A stretch of 52,245 nt of DNA, from IMG/VR virus record IMGVR_UViG_3300030106_004934, positions 1 through 52,245 of that record, one strand, 5' to 3'. Under the pieces are notes generated by a model. It made no database searches. It had not been told where the DNA came from and saw only the letters and a program-made list of their open reading frames with translations. Made by a program: the position numbers and the translations under genes. Shown here piece after piece: positions 1-6,546 of the stretch (position 1 is its first letter; the number at the start of each line of letters is the position of its first letter). This DNA comes from a virus.

Positions 1-89
1 CTTTAAAGTATTCTTCTTGGTACTTGCCATCCAAGATGTAGGTTTGATATTTTTAAGCCAATCCTGAACTGTTGGAATGAATCCTAAAT
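1..89. repeat. Terminal direct repeat, left copy (genome closure)
   Basis: This block recurs at 52157-52245. The copies are identical over their last 76 bases and differ at two bases near the outer edge (window positions 8 and 13). Joining them closes a circle of about 52,156 bp and restores a reading frame that both ends interrupt. It is either an assembly overlap of a circular or circularly permuted genome or a short terminal redundancy. The mismatches favour an overlap between strain variants, since a replicated terminal repeat is normally identical. Confidence 0.9.
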
Positions 90-333
90 CCTCTCTTATA
101 TGTTGTTCTGCAATCGAACGTACTGGTATATTTTTACCATCAGAGTTATTGATTACTATTCCAAATTTCATTTCACACTCTTTAATACCTTGAGTATGAT
201 GCCTTAAAGCTCTATGCCTAATATCAGCATAATGATCTTTTGTTTCATCAAACCATGCATGTATTCGGTGATAGTCTCCGACCCTACCACCAAATAATTT
301 TACACTTGATTTACAATGATGAACTGACTTCAT
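1..333 (-). CDS. DUF6915-like protein, 5' part (gene interrupted by window end)
   Basis: The minus-strand frame starts at the ATG ending at 333 and is still open at position 1. It overlaps the stop of the upstream gene by ATGA, so translation is probably coupled. The product begins MKSVHHCKSS and contains FGGRVGDY, HAWFDETK, HRALRHHTQG, NSDGK, PVRSIAEQH and EDLG-type blocks, which I recognise as the DUF6915 pattern seen in phages and proteobacteria; its function is unknown. Continuing across the closed junction adds KHTLM and a stop, giving 116 residues. The histidine-rich blocks could bind metal or nucleic acid, but that is inference. Family assignment is from memory of the motif order, not from a search. 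Confidence 0.8.
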   Translation of the reverse strand, partial: MKSVHHCKSSVKLFGGRVGDYHRIHAWFDETKDHYADIRHRALRHHTQGIKECEMKFGIVINNSDGKNIPVRSIAEQHIREDLGFIPTVQDWLKNIKPTSWMASTKKNTLK

Positions 334-944
334 CTTTCATAAACCTCATCACCATACCAAGTTTTAGGATCTTTACCATCCATAAAGTATGTTTCTTTTA
401 CTTCTACAGCTGCATATCTGTTTTGCTCACCACTTACACGGAATTCTTCTTTCTCTAAATCCCATACAACTTCACCTTGTCCACCTTCATTATTATACCA
501 ATCATAATCTACAAGCTCTACAAGTTCCCAATGTAACTCAGAGTTTAAATTTTGATCAGGGTGATTCTTTCTAAATAAATTATAAGAATTTTCTAGATCT
601 TTCTGATTTCTAGTCATATCTTTCCATTCATCAAAATTTTCTTCTTTATTATGATTCCAAGGTTTAGATTCATATGTATCAGGCCAACAACCTCTATGAT
701 CTTTCTTTTCAAGATTTATTTCTTTTTTCCAACCTTCTGCATGAAAACATTCACCACTATCACCAGCTCCTTCATACCATACCCTTATATATTTATATCC
801 GAGATCTTTTAGATATGCGGCTAAATCTTTTAGCGATTGCGCTTTGCTCATTCTGTACACTTTTCTTTTGTGCATCCAATCTTTTACCCATTCTGGTGAC
901 CCAATTTCTGGTTCTGACGACTTTTCCACTGATTTTTCCATCAT
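330..944 (-). CDS. Conserved hypothetical protein, DUF6878-like C-terminal half (204 aa)
   Basis: The start at 944 is preceded by AAAGGAGAAA, an excellent ribosome binding site. The N-terminal 40 residues are charged. From about residue 50 the protein has IRVWYEGAGDSG, and near residue 145 VDYDWYNNEGGQGEV followed by a short beta-rich stretch. The pairing of a 'Y-G-GDSG' block with a later 'W-NNEGG-G' block is the signature I associate with DUF6878, a family of unknown function found in phages and plasmids. It is very acidic and rich in Trp and Tyr. It lies in a run of tightly overlapping early genes just before the DUF6915-like gene, so a host-modulating or DNA-metabolism accessory role is possible but unproven. 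Confidence 0.8.
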   Translation of the reverse strand: MMEKSVEKSSEPEIGSPEWVKDWMHKRKVYRMSKAQSLKDLAAYLKDLGYKYIRVWYEGAGDSGECFHAEGWKKEINLEKKDHRGCWPDTYESKPWNHNKEENFDEWKDMTRNQKDLENSYNLFRKNHPDQNLNSELHWELVELVDYDWYNNEGGQGEVVWDLEKEEFRVSGEQNRYAAVEVKETYFMDGKDPKTWYGDEVYER

Positions 945-1035
945 TTTCTCCTTTACTTTGACATTTTTTAGCCATTTTATTTTCTTTTATGCTGTTTTCT
1001 ATCCAAATATCTGCTTTTTCTTCCCAATAATCCAT
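793..1035 (-). CDS. Small early protein candidate (80 aa), long overlap with the next gene
   Basis: The start overlaps the stop of the upstream gene in a TAATG arrangement and has GGAGGAAT just before it, so initiation is well supported. The first ~35 residues (MDYWEEKADIW...) are acidic; the rest is strongly basic (KVVRTRNWVTRMGKR...). The last 152 nt overlap the 204-residue downstream gene in another frame, which is unusually long for this compact but orderly genome. Either the overlap is real or the true product is shorter through a sequence error. No family recognised. Confidence 0.5.
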   Translation of the reverse strand: MDYWEEKADIWIENSIKENKMAKKCQSKGENDGKISGKVVRTRNWVTRMGKRLDAQKKSVQNEQSAIAKRFSRISKRSRI

Positions 1036-1376
1036 TATTCCTCCAGCTTTGTTCTGAAAACAGCCATTTCTTTACATTTAGAACATAATCCGATAGCATT
1101 TTCTTCATAACTGATTTCACCTAAAGGATGTACTTCACAACAATTGCTATAATATTCATCTTCTTCAGGAAAACCACCTGTCCAATACTCTTCAGTGTCC
1201 ATTTTATGTATTTTGATAATTTCTCCTACACTTTTTATACCCGTAAGTTCTATAGGAATACCATATTTAAGTATTTCTTGCATATCTTTTATTTCTGGTA
1301 GATTATCTTCATGGTATCCTAAGTCATAACCACCATTATCTAGAAAATCTTGAGCATATTCTTTAATTTTACTCAT
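1035..1376 (-). CDS. Hypothetical protein with C-terminal zinc-ribbon-like Cys pairs (113 aa)
   Basis: It overlaps the upstream gene by 8 nt and the downstream start by one base. The N-terminal two thirds is acidic, with no recognised domain. Near residues 82-106 there are two cysteine pairs, NCCEVH and LCSKCKE, about 20 residues apart with a His nearby, the spacing of a small treble-clef or zinc-ribbon fold. Such modules in phage early proteins usually mediate binding to host proteins or nucleic acid; that part is inference. Confidence 0.75.
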   Translation of the reverse strand: MSKIKEYAQDFLDNGGYDLGYHEDNLPEIKDMQEILKYGIPIELTGIKSVGEIIKIHKMDTEEYWTGGFPEEDEYYSNCCEVHPLGEISYEENAIGLCSKCKEMAVFRTKLEE

Positions 1377-1626
1377 CTTTTACACCTAATACAGGCAATA
1401 CTTCTTCTTTATTTTCTGTTAGACAAGTTAAAACACCACCATCGTTGCCTTCATCATCTTGCATAGTTATAACTCTTGTTCCATTATCTAATATGAAAGT
1501 AACAGGTCTTTTATACCACATATATTCATTACATTCTTCACTTGACATATACTCTACTTTTATAATTTTTCTTCCTAATAAAACATTTTCTGCTGTTTTA
1601 GTCCATTTTTTAGTTAAGTTTTTCAT
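1369..1626 (-). CDS. Conserved hypothetical protein of the 'GR..KV.YM..EE' type (85 aa)
   Basis: A one-domain protein with LLGRKIIKVEYMSSEE, then KRPVTFILDNGTRV and MQDDEGNDGGVL, ending in LPVLGVKDE. I recall a widespread family of about 75-90 residues in bacteria and phages with the same order of motifs (GR-I-V-YMT-EE, L-DG-L, DDEGN-GG-L, LPV), of unknown function. A GGAGAA site precedes the ATG at 1626. It sits in the cluster of overlapping small early genes and overlaps both neighbours. Confidence 0.8.
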   Translation of the reverse strand: MKNLTKKWTKTAENVLLGRKIIKVEYMSSEECNEYMWYKRPVTFILDNGTRVITMQDDEGNDGGVLTCLTENKEEVLPVLGVKDE

Positions 1627-1765
1627 TATTTCTCCTGATTATTTTCCATTTTCCTAAAATGCATACTTGATCATAAAGTTTTAATGCAACACTTTTAAAA
1701 TCTATTTCACCATCTTCCCATAAATCTTCAGTAGGAACTTCTTCCCATTTGTCCATATTTTCCAT
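1610..1765 (-). CDS. Small acidic early protein (51 aa)
   Basis: Start and upstream stop share bases in a TAATG overlap, and GGAGAAATA supplies the ribosome binding site. The product starts MENMDKWEEVPTEDLWEDGE and ends KIIRRNNEKLN, running 17 nt into the next gene. It resembles nothing I know. The tight overlaps on both sides and the good initiation site support a real gene. Confidence 0.65.
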   Translation of the reverse strand: MENMDKWEEVPTEDLWEDGEIDFKSVALKLYDQVCILGKWKIIRRNNEKLN

Positions 1766-2040
1766 TATTTCTCCATCTTTCTTATCATTTCAAAAGGTAC
1801 ATTCCAACCTATATTCCCTACCATAACAACAGCTCTAGTTCTATTTACTTTTTCTATAATACCTTCTTCGATCTTATTTGAGCCTGTAATTTTTACTTTA
1901 TCGCCTTTAACTAATCCAAAAGCATTTTTTTGAGCTAAATATCTTCTTTGATTTGTAATTATGTCTTTAATAATATTTAAATCATCTATATTATCTACAT
2001 CTGACACCATATTTCGTATTCTTGTTATTAATTTACTCAT
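1765..2040 (-). CDS. KOW/SH3-like small protein (91 aa)
   Basis: AAGGAGAA lies 9 nt upstream of the ATG at 2040. The N-terminal half is helical with basic residues. The C-terminal half reads LVKGDKVKITGSNKIEEGI followed by EKVNRTRAVV and WNVPFEMI. That is the pattern of a widely distributed phage protein with a KOW-like beta barrel ('KGD-V...G-V-KVNRT-A-V....W-VP'). The fold suggests RNA or ribosome contact. It is the first gene after the 0.57 kb structured RNA region, so it might act on that RNA or simply follow it. Confidence 0.8.
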   Translation of the reverse strand: MSKLITRIRNMVSDVDNIDDLNIIKDIITNQRRYLAQKNAFGLVKGDKVKITGSNKIEEGIIEKVNRTRAVVMVGNIGWNVPFEMIRKMEK

Positions 2041-2054
2041 TGTTAAGTTCTCCT

Positions 2055-2619
2055 TGTTATTAAGTCTTTGGGGCGATCCATCTGTTATTTAGAGGTGTTT
2101 TTAGTGATCAGCCATGTCGTCCCCCGACCGTATTGATATAATGTTACGCAACTTCCACCAGGTTACTTTTTGAAAATATCTAGGTCATTATCCCTACCCT
2201 TACTCGGATTCCGAAGAGATCTTTCAGGTTGGACTAAGATTTGGCATACTTTGAAAGTGCACTGCAGTTGCTTTTAAACTTTCCTGTTAGGTATGCCAGC
2301 CAATTCATACAGGGTCTTAAGTATATTATATTAATAACCTGTATATATATAAACTAGTGTGTGGCGTAGTAATAGAAGGATATTTCCACACAAGTAGATT
2401 GTACTATTCATATGCGCAGTCGTTGACCACGTCTTTATTATTACTACTATATCGCCTTAAATACTCTTCCGCTTCAGATTATACGTAACAGCCTTTAGCT
2501 TTATTTCTTTCGCTTGATACATATCCTGTTATATATACTCCATAAGCCACTGACGCTGTGTATAGTCGACCTCAACTGCCGTTCAACCCGTCTGCATATA
2601 TAACTAAAACCACAATGAT
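2055..2619 (-). ncRNA. Candidate structured RNA A, about 0.57 kb, with a pseudoknot
   Basis: No frame of note exists here on either strand, yet perfect helices are frequent. These are: GGGGCGA 2070-2076 with 2117-2124 (one bulge); TGGCATAC 2242-2249 with 2291-2298, enclosing GAAAGT 2253-2258 with 2278-2283; ATACAGG 2307-2313 with 2338-2344; TGTGTGG 2358-2364 with 2386-2392; GTAGTAATA 2366-2374 with 2439-2447; GGCG 2363-2366 with 2453-2456; TAACAG 2486-2491 with 2526-2531. The 2358/2386 and 2366/2439 helices cross, giving a pseudoknot or a switch. It ends shortly before the ribosome binding site of the gene at 2040. The strand is inferred from the flanking genes. Length is near that of ROOL RNA, but identity is unproven. 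Confidence 0.5.
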
Positions 2620-2775
2620 CTATTGCGGTAATTCTTTTCTTGGTAATCCATATGATGGCAAGTTCTGATATAAATGTACTTTTCTATGTCTATCATACTG
2701 CCATACAATTTTATTATTAGGACAAAAATACAACATATCTATTTCGCCCCATTGTCTATGTTTTCCTTGTGGCAT
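2620..2775 (-). CDS. Small hypothetical protein (51 aa)
   Basis: AAGGAGATATT precedes the ATG at 2775. The product runs MPQGKHRQWGEIDMLYFC... and ends PRKELPQ; it is rich in aromatic and basic residues, with no membrane segment. I do not recognise a family. Its stop is the 5' edge of structured region A, so its transcript would run directly into that RNA. Confidence 0.7.
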   Translation of the reverse strand: MPQGKHRQWGEIDMLYFCPNNKIVWQYDRHRKVHLYQNLPSYGLPRKELPQ

Positions 2776-2790
2776 AATATCTCCTTACAA

Positions 2791-2877
2791 CTATTCTGTA
2801 ATTAATAAAATTAAACCAACAATTGAAAACATTACAACACTAATACTTAAACAAAGCATTAATATATAAACTATCAT
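2791..2877 (-). CDS. Tiny single-span membrane peptide (28 aa)
   Basis: GGAGAA lies 5 nt upstream of the ATG at 2877. The product, MIVYILMLCLSISVVMFSIV plus GLILLITE, is almost entirely one hydrophobic helix. Similar micro-proteins in phage early regions often insert in the host membrane. The strong ribosome binding site and position in the operon support it despite its size. No homology claim is made. Confidence 0.55.
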   Translation of the reverse strand: MIVYILMLCLSISVVMFSIVGLILLITE

Positions 2878-2899
2878 ATCATTTCTCCTTTAAATTGCA

Positions 2900-2952
2900 C
2901 TAGGATGCTATATGCATTGTCTTGTGTGTTTGCTTATCACATAACATCCTAG
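2900..2952 (-). promoter_or_regulatory. Closed-stem intergenic element E1
   Basis: CTAGGATG (2900-2907) pairs perfectly with CATCCTAG (2945-2952), closing a loop of about 37 nt. On the minus strand the element lies between the stop of the 49-residue gene and the start of the 28-residue gene, 23 nt upstream of its ATG. It has no T-tract, so it is unlikely to be a terminator. It is one of several gap-filling stems in this operon. Confidence 0.5.
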
Positions 2953-2962
2953 CTCTGGGTTA

Positions 2963-3112
2963 TCAGCGTAATTTCTTAAATTGCATATCTAAATCATTGA
3001 TAACTTTGTAAAGATCTGAATTCTCTACTTTAATCTCTTTGTCAGCTACTTTCTTCGCTGCTTTTGACCAGTCTATACCCAGTAGTATTACGCTTTTTGA
3101 TAAATTATTCAT
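2963..3112 (-). CDS. Small basic hypothetical protein (49 aa)
   Basis: GGGAGAGATAG precedes the ATG at 3112, and the gene overlaps the upstream gene by 8 nt. The product begins MNNLSKSVILLGIDWSKAAK and ends DLDMQFKKLR, predicted helical with basic and acidic patches. No family recognised. Overlap with the upstream gene and a clear ribosome binding site support it. Confidence 0.65.
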   Translation of the reverse strand: MNNLSKSVILLGIDWSKAAKKVADKEIKVENSDLYKVINDLDMQFKKLR

Positions 3113-3326
3113 CTATCTCTCCCTTTGTTGTTGCACTAATATATTCTAATGATCTTGTACGCTTAGTTTTAGCTTTTTCACTTAGTCTTTTAATGTGATG
3201 ATATTTTCTTACAAGTCTCATGTTAATATTCACATTTTCTTCTTCTAAAAAGTCCATTAATTCATCAATATATTCTACTATATTTAATGTTGTCCTGCTT
3301 TGTAAAATAGTTTCATCTAAATGCAT
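3105..3326 (-). CDS. Hypothetical helical protein (73 aa)
   Basis: It starts within one base of the upstream stop (TAATG-like overlap at 3326), with AAAGGAGAA before it. An acidic N-terminal helix (YIDELMDFLEEENVN) is followed by a basic segment (RKYHHIKRLSEKAKTKRTRS). The charge layout would suit a small nucleic-acid or protein adaptor, which is inference only. No recognised family. Confidence 0.7.
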   Translation of the reverse strand: MHLDETILQSRTTLNIVEYIDELMDFLEEENVNINMRLVRKYHHIKRLSEKAKTKRTRSLEYISATTKGEIDE

Positions 3327-3535
3327 TATTCGTTCTCCTTTGTTAGATCAATTATATCATCTATATCTTCAATATTGTAATCACCACAATTACTGCAACA
3401 AGAAATAAAGAATGTAGGCTTACTGTCTTCATCTTCATCTATTACTATACAAGTATTACCATTGCTTATAGGCTGTGTTCCATCTGAAAACCACCAATCA
3501 TGTTTCAGTTTTTCTTTTAATGTTATAATTTTCAT
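3326..3535 (-). CDS. Small acidic protein with a Cys motif (69 aa)
   Basis: AAGGAGAAT precedes the ATG at 3535. It carries a central FISCCSNCGDY motif (three Cys in six residues) and a very acidic tail (DIDDIIDLTKENE). The Cys cluster could bind one metal with a partner. It is the first protein gene after the 1.1 kb structured RNA region B; region B's last helix ends 33 nt before its start codon. Confidence 0.7.
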   Translation of the reverse strand: MKIITLKEKLKHDWWFSDGTQPISNGNTCIVIDEDEDSKPTFFISCCSNCGDYNIEDIDDIIDLTKENE

Positions 3536-3567
3536 TACGCTTTATTCTCCTTAATTATAAAATGTTA

Positions 3568-4660
3568 TATATCCCACGAAACCTACTGATACCGTCACTG
3601 CTCAGGTGAACTGGAGTATACTCGATTCCTACTATTAAAGGTACAAAAGGGACCTAGTTTCAGCTAGACGTCAGCTTTCGATCAATAATAGATTGGGATA
3701 TAATAATTAAAACTTGGGCTGATGAAGGATTTGAGATTACCTTCAAAATGATATACTCTTATGGGCTTTTGGCCTCACGACACACACAACAATGACTGTC
3801 ATCACTCTACTCATAATAGTTTTGTCTACTATTACATTGCAGGATCCCACTACAGGAATGTTATATTCTATACATCTCAGAGCTACGAGTTAGATTCATA
3901 GTATAGATTAATGCCGACATAAAATCTCTTGGGTATCATCCCATTCTCTTTTATGTTCTCGTTTACATTTACTCATATCTAAGCAGTTACACTCATATTA
4001 CTATCATTTGATAATAACATTAGACATCTCTTAGATACAATACCTGTGTACTTTTATGCAAAACACTTTCACAGGTTTATCATTTAACATATTAACTACA
4101 ATAACCAATCGTCATTGATTATCTCATTAAATATGTACCAAAGCTTTAAATCTTCTGCTATATAAGTGGCTTGGTTAATTCTTACGTCATAATGACTGCC
4201 AATATCTTTATAAGTTATTCACTTACATAGTCTTTTGTTGCGGAAACTGGAGTCGAACCAGATGTCTCTTGGTTATGAGCCAAGCGTTTAAACCGTTTTA
4301 CCCTTCCGCCATTAAATCTTTTGATTGCTATCTAATAATGTAATACTTATCATTTACATAGCTAAAGGTTACAGCTAACAATAACCTATCTATTATAACA
4401 CCCGATGTAGGGTTGCCTTTTCTTCTGCTAATCATCACATGTAAATGACTAGAGAATGGGTGAAGCATAACCGATTCTTCAGTTGCTCATCCATAGTTAG
4501 CTATCACTATAGATATTATTATTAACGCCTTGTAATTTAATACTATGCGCTCTATGGTGGCTTTGAGATGCTATCTCTCAGGTTTTTGCATGTATTCCAC
4601 CTATTTAATAGGAACTTGTTAACCTCACCACCATATACTTTAAATCATATGTTTAGTATA
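3568..4660 (-). ncRNA. Candidate giant structured RNA B (about 1.1 kb) with embedded tRNA
   Basis: There is no plausible gene here, but many perfect helices: TATATCCCA 3568-3576 with 3694-3702; TCTATAC 3867-3873 with 3901-3907; ACATAAAA 3917-3924 with 3949-3956; TATCTAAG 3976-3983 with 4030-4037; ACCTGTG 4042-4048 with 4070-4076; ACATATT 4087-4093 with 4130-4136, crossed by TAACCAA 4102-4108 with 4171-4177; AGGTTA 4366-4371 with 4382-4387; TATGGTGG 4553-4560 with 4628-4635, containing GAGAT 4565-4569/4573-4577 and CCTAT 4600-4604/4608-4612. A tRNA sits at 4239-4309 on the minus strand. Size, phage location and embedded tRNA recall GOLLD RNA (about 0.8 kb, often with a tRNA) and ROOL; assignment needs a covariance search. 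Strand is inferred from the tRNA and flanking genes. Confidence 0.55.
4239..4309 (-). tRNA. tRNA with CAT anticodon (Met, or Ile if lysidine-modified)
   Basis: On the minus strand: acceptor GCGGAAG pairs with TTTCCGC (last pair G-U); D-arm TAAA/TTTA around ACGG; anticodon stem CTTGG/CCAAG with loop CTCATAA; variable loop of five bases; T-arm CTGG/CCAG with canonical TTCGACT. CCA is not encoded (the 3' end reads A then ACA). The anticodon stem lacks the three G-C pairs of initiators, so an elongator Met or a CAT-type Ile tRNA is more likely. The D-arm departs from the usual layout (no T8, short loop). It is embedded in structured region B rather than standing alone. Confidence 0.82.
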
Positions 4661-4773
4661 AGTTGGTATATATATATTGTGTGCATATGTGTGTATTGGA
4701 GTTAGAATACCCCTAAATACCTTCCCTTTCGTAATATATACCTAATACTACTAAGAATAAATAATAATAGTAA

Positions 4774-4801
4774 AAAGGGGACATAATTAAACATCCCCTT
4801 T
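4774..4801 (-). terminator. Intrinsic terminator after the leader gene
   Basis: On the minus strand AAAGGGGA pairs with TCCCCTTT (4794-4801 with 4774-4781), and the descending arm runs into a T5 tract. It begins 6 nt past the stop at 4807. It should end most transcripts after the 118-residue gene, so the RNA region and operon below need read-through, antitermination or their own promoter. Confidence 0.75.
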
Positions 4802-4806
4802 CATAA

Positions 4807-5163
4807 CTATTCGTCGTAAATATCTTCAGTCTTAGTATCCTGAAGCGTCCAACCATTAGATAACAAACTATCCATAGCTTTAGCATCAGCAACTTCAACA
4901 GTTTTCTTACCATTAGAGAGAATATATTTTTCTTCTCTACCAATAAGAACACGGCCTTGTGTACTGCTATCACTAGTAGTAACAGAGTTGAACAAAGTTA
5001 ATGCATTACCTACATCTTCCATAGTATTAGCACTCTTAAGAACTCTGATCATATTACCAGCCATTGCACTACCTAAAGGAGTAGCTATATCTATATTAGT
5101 TTTCCCTTCAGGCAATCTAACAGTTGATGTTCTATCCCATCCAGCTTTTAATCTTACACTCAT
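4807..5163 (-). CDS. Hypothetical protein, first gene of the minus-strand block (118 aa)
   Basis: ACGGAGAAATACTA precedes the ATG at 5163. The N-terminus has alternating hydrophobic residues (MSVRLKAGWDRTSTVRL), a Gly/Ala-rich middle and an acidic C-terminus (QDTKTEDIYDE). I recognise no family. It is the gene nearest the divergent control region on this strand and is followed at once by a strong terminator, so it is probably made early and abundantly as a monocistronic message. Confidence 0.75.
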   Translation of the reverse strand: MSVRLKAGWDRTSTVRLPEGKTNIDIATPLGSAMAGNMIRVLKSANTMEDVGNALTLFNSVTTSDSSTQGRVLIGREEKYILSNGKKTVEVADAKAMDSLLSNGWTLQDTKTEDIYDE

Positions 5164-5573
5164 TAGTATTTCTCCGTAGTTTCTAAAAATAACACAAAAA
5201 ATAAATCAAAAATAACCTAAAAACGATAGTCAAAATCCCCTGATAAGGGGTGGCCAATATATAAAAGACCACACACCAAAATGCTACAATTTTTAAAACC
5301 TCTTGTTTATATTAAATATCTTTTGCTATATTTCAACATCGGTAATTACAGTTTTTTTTAATTATCACCCAGAAAGTACACGTGTGAATCGTTCTGCTTT
5401 AAGGGTCAGAAGTTGGGTTGCTCACCATATAGGATAATGAGTTTGTCCCCAATAACCGATAAAAAGGACTTGAATATAAATCTGAGTATGGGAGAGTATA
5501 ACTGGCTTAGAGGAAGTTTCACTGTTAAATTTTTTAAAACAATCTTGATTGTACAGGGGCTAACTATATCAAA
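5164..5573. promoter_or_regulatory. Divergent control region between the two transcription blocks
   Basis: About 410 bases separate the two divergent units. I see a perfect CCCCT-GATA-AGGGG hairpin (5237-5250), A/T-rich tracts including T8 near 5351-5358, a palindromic ACACGTGT near 5381-5388, and a helix TTCTG/CAGAA near 5394-5413. The late-side half contains a small frame (5437-5577). Replication origin function is possible, because it is the main divergence point, but I see no iterons to prove it. Confidence 0.55.
5309..5336 (-). promoter_or_regulatory. Candidate host sigma70-type promoter, minus strand
   Basis: Minus-strand TTGAAA (5331-5336) and TAATAT (5309-5314) are separated by 16 bases. 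It points at the 118-residue gene about 140 bases away. This is the best housekeeping-like match I found in the control region; nearby A/T-rich sequence offers weaker alternatives. Confidence 0.4.
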
Positions 5574-5577
5574 ATGA
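5437..5577 (+). CDS. Possible small leader protein of the late block (46 aa)
   Basis: An open frame starts at ATG 5437 with a weak AGGAT upstream, and its TGA overlaps the start codon of the next gene (ATGA). The product begins MSLSPITDKKDLNINLSMGE and has a hydrophobic C-terminal third (FKTILIVQGLTI). Coupling to the next gene is the main support; the ribosome binding site is poor and the frame lies in the control region, so it may be chance. Confidence 0.35.
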   Translation: MSLSPITDKKDLNINLSMGEYNWLRGSFTVKFFKTILIVQGLTISK

Positions 5578-5759
5578 AATTAAAAGAGTATAAGCTAATT
5601 ATTATGTTTGATCCAGATACAGGAGAAATTAAACATTTAGAAGAGTCTTGTAGTAGTAATTACAAATTTGCAATCAATGAAGAGATTTTAGAGATATCAG
5701 AAGAAATGGAAGAATATCTTGATAAATATTTAGATTGCGATATTTTAGGTTTTTCTTAA
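5574..5759 (+). CDS. Small acidic protein at the head of the late block (61 aa)
   Basis: Begins MKLKEYKLIIMFDPDTGEIK; a beta-hairpin-like start is followed by a strongly acidic helix (EEILEISEEMEEYLDKYLD). The ribosome binding site is weak (only a distant AGGGG), which fits translational coupling to the small frame upstream. It is followed 43 nt later by the terminase small subunit gene. No family recognised. Confidence 0.65.
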   Translation: MKLKEYKLIIMFDPDTGEIKHLEESCSSNYKFAINEEILEISEEMEEYLDKYLDCDILGFS

Positions 5760-5802
5760 TATATAGCCATCCAAACATCCTGGCGGAGTTTGGGGTATTA
5801 GA

Positions 5803-6537
5803 ATGAGACATTATAAAGTAAATAAAATTAATCACACAGTATTTGACACAATAGATGAAGTGCCATCAGATATAAGCTACCATGAGGATTGGAGGGATGG
5901 TCATATAACTGACTGGGTTAAAGCTGACGATGGTTGCGTTATTCAGATCCTTAGACAAGGAACAATGATGAAGCCAAAAGGAAAAGTGCGTCAGGTTAAA
6001 TATATTGGTACTTGTACAGGCACATTTGTTGTGTCAAAGAATTCAAAGATGGATACTTCTAAAAGAGTTAATATATATTCTTTTGGAGGTAACATAGACA
6101 GAGATCAAAGGTTAGAAGATCGGAAGGGTCTGTCTAGCCGTGAAGAGATTTTTGTCCAGTATATTGCATCTGGAATGGATGCTCGTATGGCGTATCTAAA
6201 GGCATTTCCGACAAATGACCCGCACTATGCAGGAATACGTGCTGGACAACTTACTAAAACAACAAGGATAAGGACTGCAATGAAAGAAGAGTTAAAGCCA
6301 GTATTAGAAGAATTGGGCATAAATGAAACAAGTATATTGAGGAATATATATACTATTGCTATGGCTTCTGAAAAGGATGAGACTAAGCTAAAGGCATTAT
6401 TTAAGTTAGCTGATATAATGGATCTTGAAGATAAAAGCAAAACTTCAGTTACTCAAATATCAGGTGCAGTATTTCAAGGGTTTGATGAAAAAGTAATTGC
6501 AGGAGCTAAAAGACCTAAAGAAATTAGCTCAGAATAA
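5803..6537 (+). CDS. terS: Terminase small subunit (244 aa)
   Basis: Residues ~105-215 match the small-subunit layout: a helix-turn-helix-like block beginning LSSREEIFVQYIASG, then ARMAYLKAFP, TRIRTAMKEEL, and a C-terminal helical oligomerisation part with ETKLKALFKLADIMDL. These features resemble Terminase_2-like small subunits, which recognise DNA and regulate the large subunit. The N-terminal ~100 residues are extra relative to minimal family members and may bind DNA or a regulator. Position three genes upstream of terL supports the call. Confidence 0.8.
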   Translation: MRHYKVNKINHTVFDTIDEVPSDISYHEDWRDGHITDWVKADDGCVIQILRQGTMMKPKGKVRQVKYIGTCTGTFVVSKNSKMDTSKRVNIYSFGGNIDRDQRLEDRKGLSSREEIFVQYIASGMDARMAYLKAFPTNDPHYAGIRAGQLTKTTRIRTAMKEELKPVLEELGINETSILRNIYTIAMASEKDETKLKALFKLADIMDLEDKSKTSVTQISGAVFQGFDEKVIAGAKRPKEISSE

Positions 6538-6546
6538 AAGGGGACT

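Noticed and set aside
389-961. Plus-strand frames opposite the early small genes
   Set aside because: Antisense shadows of A/T-rich genes with strong ribosome binding sites on the minus strand.
2055-2619. tmRNA or group I intron
   Set aside because: No alanyl acceptor pair or tag frame is visible, and no interrupted gene flanks the region.
4713-4973. Minus-strand 86-residue frame overlapping the 118-residue gene
   Set aside because: It covers the intrinsic terminator and overlaps a better-supported gene in another frame; no ribosome binding site.
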